Of a DNA stretch of 8,631 nt, positions 1-5,278 are shown piece after piece (position 1 is the first letter of the stretch; every line of letters begins with the position of its first letter). Made by a program: the position numbers and the translations under genes. Source of the DNA: CAVRQM01 sp964250775 (lineage in GTDB: Bacteria; Pseudomonadota; Alphaproteobacteria; Acetobacterales; Acetobacteraceae); NCBI GenBank assembly GCA_964250775.1, contig CAXUHK010000164.1, positions 1 through 8,631 of the forward strand. The letters run 5' to 3'. The notes under the pieces were generated by a model. It was not told the origin of the DNA and ran no database searches. It worked only from the letters and a program-made list of their open reading frames with translations.

Positions 1-59
1 AATCAACGCCTTGATCGGAGCGGCTTGCTACGTCGCGTAGATGGCCAAAGTCGAGTTTA

Positions 60-236
60 GAGACCGTTTGAGAATGGTTGTGGCGGCTCGGCTCGGTATG
101 ATTCAAGCTCCGGATGTGGACCCGAGAGAGCCGTGACCGAATGGCCGACATCGCGCGCAAGACCAAGCGCTATCCGTCTGACCTGACCGACGAGGACTGG
201 GAGCGTGTCCAGCCCTTGCTTCCGAAGCTAGGGTGA
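60..236 (+). mobile_element. Left-end remnant of an IS5-family insertion sequence
   Basis: A GAGACCGTTTGAGAAT stretch beginning at 60 resembles the terminal inverted repeats of IS427/IS1031-type IS5 elements as I remember them, and it lies about 80 bp before the transposase start at 141, a normal distance for such elements. It is preceded by TTTA, compatible with the TA-type target site of the group. The element breaks off around 230-236; no other part of the transposase and no matching right inverted repeat is found in the window. The transposase fragment is seen directly; the exact left boundary is an inference and could be wrong by several bases. Confidence 0.4.
141..236 (+). pseudogene. 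IS5-family transposase, N-terminal fragment (31 codons)
   Basis: The frame starts with ATG at 141 and ends at a TGA at 234-236. It encodes MADIARKTKRYPSDL, then TDEDWERVQPLLPK. The YPSDLTDEDW..PLLP block is the hallmark N-terminus of IS5 (IS1031/IS427 group) transposases, where it is normally followed by a proline/arginine/glycine-rich stretch and the DDE catalytic domain, giving roughly 250-280 residues or a two-frame protein. Here similarity ends after LLPK and a stop follows two codons later, so the catalytic domain is absent and the gene is dead. It sits 54 bp beyond the end of the terminal permease gene and faces it. It marks an old insertion and deletion event at the edge of the operon. 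Confidence 0.75.
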
Positions 237-290
237 GCAATTACGAATTAGGAGGTGCGTGAGCAGTTTAGGACCCCAGGAGCAGGCATC
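237..290. other. Short spacer between IS remnant and permease gene
   Basis: This spacer of about 54 bp contains an imperfect direct repeat (GTGAGCAATTACGAATTAGGA near 233, GTGAGCAGTTTAGGA near 258). I looked for a terminator for the minus-strand operon here, meaning a GC stem followed by a T run on the minus strand, and found none that is convincing. Either the operon continues to the left beyond the IS debris, termination is Rho-dependent, or the original terminator was lost with the insertion. Confidence 0.3.
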
Positions 291-1337
291 CTATTTGATA
301 ATCACGTTATGTGATCGATTTGTCGTCAGCACGACGATCACTATGACAAAACAGCCGTAGACCAAGCTCTGCGCCTGCGCGCTGATGCCGATCGCCTGGA
401 CCGCAATCGGGACGAACGCCACCGTCAGGGCGCCGAACACCACGTTGATCGGGTTTGTCAGCCCGCCCGATATCGCCGTTCCTCCAACGAGGGCGGCGGC
501 GATGCCAGGTAGGAGCAGGTCGCTGCCGAGCCCGCTCGCCGACGCCGATCCCGCCTGGGCGACAATGCCGACGCCGGCCAATCCCCCCGAGAAGCCTGAA
601 ACGGCGAAGGCGAGAACCTTCAGCCATCGCGTCCGAACGGCCGAGAAGATGGCACCGGACTCGTTCTTGCCCATCGCGGTCATGCCCTGGCCCAAGCCCG
701 TGTAGCGAAGTAGCGCCCAGTAGATGCCCGCCAACACGACGCCGAGCCAGAACGTCAGCGGCACGCCGAGCGGTCGCGTCTGATAGAGCGTGGTGACCAG
801 CTCGCGGTTGTGGGTCACGTAGATTGTCTCCGACCCGCTGGTGACGAGCGTCGCCGCCCCGAGGATGCCGAGCGTGCCGAGCGTGAGCGCGAACGACGGC
901 ACCTGGGCGTAGGCGACGATCGCCCCGTTGACCGCCCCCAGCACGGTGACGACGACGAGCATGCCGAGCAGCGCGGCGACGCCGAACGTCGGCAGCGCCA
1001 GCGCCAGCAGGATCGCGCCGAACAGGCTGATCGCGGCGTTGGACAGGTCGATCGAGCCGATGTTCAACACCATCGCCTGCCCGAGTGCCACGAGCATGAT
1101 CGGCGCGGCAGCCTCCGTGACGATCGAGATCCCGGTGCCATGAAGGTAGGCGGGATTGAGGACGGACACGATGAGGAGCGTCCCGGCGAAGACGAGGACG
1201 GGGCCCAACGCCTGCCACAGGCCGGTTCGCCGCGTCCGGGCGACCGCGACCGGGCGAAGTCTCCCCGCCAGGGGCGCCCCTAAGGCCGGGCCATGCGGGT
1301 CCGCTTCGCCTGCGGCGGGTCCGGCTGTGTCGCTCAT
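291..1337 (-). CDS. CUT2-type sugar ABC transporter permease (second membrane subunit)
   Basis: This 348-residue inner-membrane subunit belongs to the RbsC/XylH/AraH family (BPD_transp_2) and would form part of the substrate channel. Residues 1-38 are a polar Ala/Gly/Pro/Arg-rich cytoplasmic tail, longer than in Escherichia coli RbsC; hydrophobic segments then run from about 41 to 340. Family landmarks are NPAYL (61-65), GSIDLS (94-99, usually GGIDLS), QVPSFALTLGTLG (145-157), the cytoplasmic loop GLGQGMTAMGKNESGAIFSAVRTRWLK with its G..M.A.G.N pattern (214-240), and ALVGGTAISGG (282-292). The start at 1337 is chosen because its ATG overlaps the ATPase stop as ATGA (1334-1337), with GAGAAG five bases upstream. 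It is the last gene of the cluster. It is clearly different from the other permease, so a heterodimeric channel is likely, as in LsrCD, RhaPQ or YtfT-YjfF. The family is certain; the substrate is unknown. Confidence 0.93.
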   Translation of the reverse strand: MSDTAGPAAGEADPHGPALGAPLAGRLRPVAVARTRRTGLWQALGPVLVFAGTLLIVSVLNPAYLHGTGISIVTEAAAPIMLVALGQAMVLNIGSIDLSNAAISLFGAILLALALPTFGVAALLGMLVVVTVLGAVNGAIVAYAQVPSFALTLGTLGILGAATLVTSGSETIYVTHNRELVTTLYQTRPLGVPLTFWLGVVLAGIYWALLRYTGLGQGMTAMGKNESGAIFSAVRTRWLKVLAFAVSGFSGGLAGVGIVAQAGSASASGLGSDLLLPGIAAALVGGTAISGGLTNPINVVFGALTVAFVPIAVQAIGISAQAQSLVYGCFVIVIVVLTTNRSHNVIIK

Positions 1338-2857
1338 ATCATCTTCTCGAGTATGTCCTGGACGGTGAGGCCGTCGTCGATCGCAAGGTCATGGCGCGCG
1401 GTGACCTCGCCGTCCCGCATCACGACGATGTCGTCGGCGAACTCCAGCGCTTCCTCGATGGTGTCCGGGATGAGCACGACGGCGGCGCCTTTGTCGCAGG
1501 CCTGCCTGATCTGCGCGTTCACGGTCTCCGCCGCGCCCGGATCGAGGCCACGCAACGGGTGATCGAGCAGGAACACCTTGAGGTCGTCGGAATTGAGCCA
1601 CTTGGCCAGCACGGCCTTCTGCTGGTTGCCCCCGGAGAACTCGATGAGCGGGCGGGAGATGTCGTTGGGGTGGATGTCCAGACGGTCGAACCAGGATTGC
1701 GCCAACCGGTCGCGCCGACGCGGACTGACGATCGGCCCGATCGCCGCCTCGCCGGGATGCGTGAGCGCGATGTTCCGCGCGGCCGAGAAGCCGCCGATCA
1801 TTCCCTCGACCTTGCGTTCGGCGGGCACGTAGGCGAACCCGGCTTCGACAGCGCGCCAGATCGACCAGCGCGACGCTTGCCGTTTGCCAATCTGAATCGA
1901 TCCGGACTGGTATGTCTCGGCGCCGAACAGGGCTCGCATCAGCGACCCGCTGCCCGAGCCGTTCGAGCCGACGAGCGCCACGATCTGCCCGGGATAGGCG
2001 GCGAACGACACGTCCCGGAAGTCTCCCGCGCGCGTCAGGCCGCGGACCTCGACGGCCGGCTGTCCCCGCTCGGGAGACCGGCCGCTGCGCTTGTGGGTGG
2101 CCTGAGCCACCCGGCCGACCATCGCCGCGAACAGCTCGTCCTTGGTGACGTCCCGCGTGCCCCGGTCGAGGATGAGCTCTCCGCCGCGCATCACCACGAC
2201 CCGGTCGCAAATCCGCAGCACCTCGTCCAGCCGGTGCGAGACGAATATGACGCTCGCGAACGCCTTGAGATTACGGATCTCGCGCTCCAGAACAGCGGTT
2301 TCCTTGTGTTCCAGGACCGCCGTCGGTTCGTCGAGGACGATCAGCGGCGACCCGCCGGCGGACGGATCGATGCTGACCGCGCGTGAAATCTCCACCATCT
2401 GCCGATCGACGAAGGACAGGTCCCGCACGCGCGCCCTCGGGTCCAGCTTGACCCCGATCTGGTCGAGCGTCGCGGCGGCGCGTCGGTTGACGCGCGACGA
2501 TCTGTGCAGACCGAACAGGCCGCCGCCTGCGGATCGGTGCTGATCGATGTTCTCCGCGACCGTCAGGTTGGTGAACAGCGACTGCTCCTGATGCACCACG
2601 CCGACGCCGGCGCGGAACGCATCACTCGGCCCACGGAAGTTGCACGGCTTGCCGTTGATCTCGATCCGACCCTCGCTCGGCGTGATGATGCCGGCGAGGA
2701 CCTTCAGCAGCGTGGACTTGCCGGCCCCATTTTCGCCGATCAGCCCGACGACCTCGCCGCGCCGGATTTCGAGCGAGACGGACTTCACCGCCGAGACGGT
2801 TCCGAAGGTGCAGGTGACGTTCGTCATCCGCAGGACAGGAGGGGTGTCGACCGTCAT
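1334..2857 (-). CDS. CUT2-type sugar ABC transporter ATP-binding protein (two NBDs)
   Basis: This 507-residue protein has the RbsA/XylG/MglA architecture: two nucleotide-binding domains in tandem that drive import from the cytoplasmic face. NBD1 (about 8-250) has Walker A GENGAGKS (41-48), Walker B IVLDEPTA (173-180) and the H-loop VSHRLDE (H208). Its signature is degraded to LSFVDRQ (147-153) instead of LSxGQ. NBD2 (about 268-500) has a lysine-less Walker A, GSNGSGSGS (297-305), a good signature FSGGNQQK (407-414), and a Walker B with DH in place of DE (D432-H433). Its expected H-loop position reads IPDTIEEA, without histidine. The head-to-tail site formed by NBD1 Walker motifs and the NBD2 signature therefore looks competent, while the opposite site looks inactive. 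An upstream in-frame ATG at 2890 would add 11 residues. I prefer 2857 because it makes an ATGA overlap with the upstream permease, like the ATPase-permease junction downstream. Confidence 0.95.
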   Translation of the reverse strand: MTVDTPPVLRMTNVTCTFGTVSAVKSVSLEIRRGEVVGLIGENGAGKSTLLKVLAGIITPSEGRIEINGKPCNFRGPSDAFRAGVGVVHQEQSLFTNLTVAENIDQHRSAGGGLFGLHRSSRVNRRAAATLDQIGVKLDPRARVRDLSFVDRQMVEISRAVSIDPSAGGSPLIVLDEPTAVLEHKETAVLEREIRNLKAFASVIFVSHRLDEVLRICDRVVVMRGGELILDRGTRDVTKDELFAAMVGRVAQATHKRSGRSPERGQPAVEVRGLTRAGDFRDVSFAAYPGQIVALVGSNGSGSGSLMRALFGAETYQSGSIQIGKRQASRWSIWRAVEAGFAYVPAERKVEGMIGGFSAARNIALTHPGEAAIGPIVSPRRRDRLAQSWFDRLDIHPNDISRPLIEFSGGNQQKAVLAKWLNSDDLKVFLLDHPLRGLDPGAAETVNAQIRQACDKGAAVVLIPDTIEEALEFADDIVVMRDGEVTARHDLAIDDGLTVQDILEKMI

Positions 2858-3828
2858 TTCGCCACCAGCAGGCGGTCGCGCTGTGGCCACGCGACCGCGA
2901 CGATCGCGATCACGAGGATCGCTCCGAACACGCCGGACTGATAGTCCGGATTGACGCCGGCCAGGACCAGCCCGTTGTTGAGGATGATCAGGAGGAACAC
3001 GCCGAGGGCGGAGCGCAGCACGCCGCCTTCACCGCCGCTGAGTGCGGTGCCGCCGATGACGGCGGCGGGAATGACGGTGAATAGCTGGCCGGCGCCGACG
3101 CTCGGCGATCCCGAACCCAGCTCCAAGGTCGCCAGAACACCCGCCAGGGCGCTGAGGAACCCGGCGATCGTGAACGCCGCGATCTTGATGCGCGCGACCG
3201 GAAGCCCGTTGACGGTGGCCATCGGCTCGTTGTTGCCGACCGCCAGGATCCCGCGGCCCAGCCGCGTGAAGCCGGTCAGCGCGGCGCCGCAGGCGACGAC
3301 GATCGCGGCCAGCCAGAACGCATTGGGCAGTCCGAGCGTCAGCCGGGTCGGCCATTGCGCCAGCGCGTCGTTGGTCAGGCTCGGCAGCAGCGAGTCGCCG
3401 TAGAGGACGGTGCCGACACCCAGGCCTACGTTCCACGTCCCGAGCGTGGCGACGAAGGAGGGCACCTTCAGCCGGGTGTAGATCACGCCGTTGAGGAAGC
3501 CCGCGAGCAGACCGACCCCGAGCGCGATCACCCATGCCAAGCCGCCCAGGTCGACACCGCCGCGGGCATTGGGAACCAGCAGGATCCACACCATCCCGGC
3601 GGCCCCCATCACCCCCTCGACCGACAGGTCGATGGAGCCGATGAGGATGACCAGGGTCGTGCCGACCACGATGACCAGAGGGACCGACGCCTGCACGAGG
3701 ACGTTGCGGACGTTTCCGAGGCTCGCGAACCTGGGATTGATCAGCGAGAACACGATGACGACGACGGCCAGCATGGCGAGCCAGCTGGCCAGGCCCTTCA
3801 AGCCACCGGGCAGGAAGCGCCGCGTCAT
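2854..3828 (-). CDS. CUT2-type sugar ABC transporter permease (first membrane subunit)
   Basis: This 324-residue RbsC-family inner-membrane protein has the usual length and about eight to ten hydrophobic segments. Landmarks are NPRF (31-34), GSIDLSVEG (64-72), RLKVPSFVATLGTW (119-132), the cytoplasmic loop LGRGILAVGNNEPMATVNGLPVARIK (190-215) with the family's G...A.G.N..A....G....K pattern, and AAVIGGTALSGGEGG (255-269). It resembles the other permease in these motifs but differs over most of its length, so the two are not a recent duplication. The ATG at 3828 overlaps, as ATGA, the stop of a short upstream frame (3825-3920). The permease frame itself stays open upstream but has no ATG, GTG or TTG start in the adjacent 90 bases and turns arginine-rich, so 3828 is the best start. 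The ribosome-binding site is weak, which fits translational coupling. Confidence 0.93.
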   Translation of the reverse strand: MTRRFLPGGLKGLASWLAMLAVVVIVFSLINPRFASLGNVRNVLVQASVPLVIVVGTTLVILIGSIDLSVEGVMGAAGMVWILLVPNARGGVDLGGLAWVIALGVGLLAGFLNGVIYTRLKVPSFVATLGTWNVGLGVGTVLYGDSLLPSLTNDALAQWPTRLTLGLPNAFWLAAIVVACGAALTGFTRLGRGILAVGNNEPMATVNGLPVARIKIAAFTIAGFLSALAGVLATLELGSGSPSVGAGQLFTVIPAAVIGGTALSGGEGGVLRSALGVFLLIILNNGLVLAGVNPDYQSGVFGAILVIAIVAVAWPQRDRLLVAK

Positions 3829-3920
3829 GATCTCGGCAGCTGTGCTGCCGCGTTGCGACCGCCGCGGCCGTCGCCGGCGTCGGGAGAGCTTGCCATGGCT
3901 TCGTCTCGCTGAGTGGGCAT
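3825..3920 (-). CDS. Possible small ORF, or out-of-frame N-terminal tail of the permease
   Basis: A 31-codon minus-strand frame begins MPTQRDEAMASSPDAGD, continues with Gly/Arg/Ala-rich residues, and ends in LPRS at a TGA that overlaps the permease ATG (ATGA, 3825-3828). Two readings are possible. It may be a short leader cistron that couples translation of the permease. Alternatively it may be the polar cytoplasmic N-terminal tail of the permease, displaced by a one-base indel; its Ala/Gly/Pro/Arg/Asp composition resembles residues 1-38 of the other permease. The frame stays open upstream into the poly-C (minus-strand) tract, so the true start could lie further upstream or be hidden by bad sequence. 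No strong Shine-Dalgarno is visible before 3920, only GGAG about seven bases upstream. I recognise no homologue. Its existence as a protein is uncertain. Confidence 0.25.
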   Translation of the reverse strand: MPTQRDEAMASSPDAGDGRGGRNAAAQLPRS

Positions 3921-3939
3921 GTCGGCTCCAGAACTTGCC

Positions 3940-4072
3940 GGGGGGGGGGGGGGGGGGGGGGGGGGGGCGGGGCGGGGGGGGGGGGCCGGCCGGGCGGGGT
4001 TTGGGGGGGGGGTTGGCCGCCCCTTCCCGGGGCGGGCGGCCCGGTCCCCGGCGGGGCCCCCCGGCCCAGGCC
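3940..4072. repeat. Extreme G-rich low-complexity block with long G homopolymers
   Basis: On the plus strand there is a run of 28 G (3940-3967), then C, 4 G, C, 12 G (3974-3985), a CCGGCC-rich link, a run of 10 G (4003-4012), and a stretch of almost pure G/C to 4072. It lies in the gap between the binding-protein stop (4080) and the first permease. Sequence on both sides is ordinary coding or near-coding DNA, and the transition at 3939/3940 is abrupt. G homopolymers of this length are rare in bacterial chromosomes and are typical of low-quality base calls or a badly bridged assembly gap at a strong GC hairpin. If real, the G strand could form G-quadruplexes and the transcript would carry a long poly-C. 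I cannot tell these apart from the sequence alone. Confidence 0.8.
4015..4041 (-). terminator. GC-rich hairpin downstream of the binding-protein gene
   Basis: GGCCGCCCC (4015-4023) and GGGGCGGGCGGCC (4029-4041) can pair across a five-base TTCCC loop, as nine base pairs interrupted by a four-base bulge. In the transcript it would lie about 40 bases after the binding-protein stop. Hairpins at this place in ABC importer operons often stabilise or attenuate the message, so that the binding protein is made in excess over the membrane subunits. No T tract follows it in the transcribed direction, so it is not a classic intrinsic terminator. It lies inside a block whose base calls are doubtful, so its exact form is uncertain. 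Confidence 0.3.
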
Positions 4073-4079
4073 CGTTACC

Positions 4080-5237
4080 TCAAGGCGTCGGCATTTGCTC
4101 GGGGCCGGCGCCGATCAGCTTCATCGGTGCGGCGTCCCAGGGACCCTTCTCGACCAGCAGGTCGACATATTTCGCCGGGCCGTCCGGCTCGTCGTACTTC
4201 AGGTACTGCTGGTAGTTCTGGGGCGTGACGCAGGCGAGCTGGAACAGACTCTCGCGCTTCTCGTGCGGCAGCCCGCTCAGGTCGATCTGCCCGGTCGCCG
4301 CCAGAAAGGCCGTATAGAGACCGACGGAGGAGGCCATGTAGCCGCGGTGGAACGTCTCGCCGACGATCGCATGCTCGCCTCGGCCAGACTTCAAGTCTGC
4401 CAGCGTCTCCGGATACAGGCCGTCGGAGGCGAACTTGACCTTGTTCAGCAGGCCGGCGTTGGCGAACGCCTGCATCGAGCCGATCTGCATCGCGTCATCG
4501 GCGCTCCACACGGCATTGATGTCGCTGCCATACTTGACGATCAAGTCCTTGGCGTTGCGGTTGGCCAGCTGCGGGTCCCAGTTCGACGGCCGGGCCTCCA
4601 GGATCTTGATCCCCGGATACTTCGCCTTCATCTCGGCGGTGAAGCCGGCGACACGGGTCTTGCTCGTCGTGCTGTCCTGCACGCCGGGCAGCATCACGAC
4701 GTTGCCCTTGCCGTGCAGGGCGTCGCCGATCGCGTCGGCGCCGCAGCGGCCGGACTGGACGCCGGGGATTTTTTGGAAAGCGACGAAATTGTCGCCGGCG
4801 TTCCACGGCTTGTAGTCGGTCGGGTTGTTCCACCAGATCGTGACGTAGCCGCCGGACTGCGTGACCGCGTCGACGATGGTCGGCGCGTCCGAGCTCGCCA
4901 CCGTGTTGACGAACATGATGACCTTCTTGCCGCCCGCGAGGATCGCCTGGATCTTGGAGATCTCGGTCTGCGACGAGCCGTTCGAGTTGACGACTTCAAG
5001 CGGGATGCCGAGCTTCTTGGACAGCGCCTGGGCGCCGGCGATGTTGGAGATCATGTAGGGATTGGTGGTGTTAATCACGGAGGCGACCATCACCAGGTCG
5101 CCTTTGGCGATCGGCGTCTGCGCGGCACCAGCGCCGCCGGGCACCGCGAGACAGGCGGCCATTGCCGCCGCGACCGCCACGGCGCCGGCCGCCTTCCGCC
5201 GCGTCCGACCACATGACGGCTTGGACTGATGCTGCAT
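4080..5237 (-). CDS. Periplasmic substrate-binding protein of a CUT2 (ribose-type) ABC importer
   Basis: This 385-residue exported protein is of the RbsB/XylF class (periplasmic-binding Peripla_BP_4 fold) and captures the ligand for the adjacent permeases. The signal peptide spans about residues 1-39: a basic n-region with RTRRK, an Ala/Val-rich core (17-32), and a likely signal peptidase I site near AGA-AQ. The mature part opens with the family's VMVASVINTTNPYM (49-62) and has VKYGSDINAVWSADDAMQIG (234-253), the normal second-lobe Asp-Asp loop, and FASDGLYPE (269-277). Where RbsB has an Asp-Arg pair after the hydrophobic strand, this protein has TIWWNNPTDYKPW (133-145), so the ligand is probably not ribose. 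Cysteines C165 and C336 lie far apart and could form a disulphide. It starts 41 bp after the epoxide hydrolase stop and has the strongest ribosome-binding site in the window. The substrate is unknown. Confidence 0.92.
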   Translation of the reverse strand: MQHQSKPSCGRTRRKAAGAVAVAAAMAACLAVPGGAGAAQTPIAKGDLVMVASVINTTNPYMISNIAGAQALSKKLGIPLEVVNSNGSSQTEISKIQAILAGGKKVIMFVNTVASSDAPTIVDAVTQSGGYVTIWWNNPTDYKPWNAGDNFVAFQKIPGVQSGRCGADAIGDALHGKGNVVMLPGVQDSTTSKTRVAGFTAEMKAKYPGIKILEARPSNWDPQLANRNAKDLIVKYGSDINAVWSADDAMQIGSMQAFANAGLLNKVKFASDGLYPETLADLKSGRGEHAIVGETFHRGYMASSVGLYTAFLAATGQIDLSGLPHEKRESLFQLACVTPQNYQQYLKYDEPDGPAKYVDLLVEKGPWDAAPMKLIGAGPEQMPTP

Positions 5238-5243
5238 CGTAAG

Positions 5244-5252
5244 CTCCTCCTT
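5244..5252 (-). promoter_or_regulatory. Strong Shine-Dalgarno of the binding-protein gene
   Basis: The minus strand reads AAGGAGGAG six bases before the ATG at 5237, a near-perfect anti-16S match. It is much stronger than the sites of the other genes in the run and fixes the start. It fits the usual need for more binding protein than membrane components. Just upstream, AAACAAG occurs twice about 12 bases apart; I assign it no function. Confidence 0.85.
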
Positions 5253-5278
5253 GTTTGTAGACTTGTTTTGATGCTCGC

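Noticed and set aside
1..40. Open frame at the left edge ending in a TAG at 38-40 (reads INALIGAACYVA)
   Set aside because: Only 12 codons are visible and I recognise nothing in them. It could be the tail of a gene or chance.
41..136. 31-codon plus-strand frame starting MAKVEFRDRL directly after that stop
   Set aside because: No ribosome-binding site, no recognisable similarity, and it crosses the presumed IS left end. Most likely chance.
1391..2386. 331-codon plus-strand open frame opposite the ATPase gene
   Set aside because: It is an antisense shadow caused by GC codon bias. The minus-strand frame has all ABC ATPase motifs, and the plus frame is His/Asp/Arg-rich without a domain.
3913..4215. 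Plus-strand frame encoding a polyglycine stretch
   Set aside because: It comes from the G-homopolymer block and the antisense of the binding-protein end. It is not a credible glycine-rich protein.
4095..5216. 373-codon plus-strand open frame opposite the binding-protein gene
   Set aside because: A shadow of the real gene. The minus-strand frame has a signal peptide, the family motifs and a strong Shine-Dalgarno.
5120..5237. Tat signal or lipoprotein signal in the binding protein
   Set aside because: RTRRKAAG lacks the S/T-RRxFLK pattern. The cysteine at residue 29 is preceded by MAA, not a proper lipobox. An ordinary Sec signal peptide fits better.
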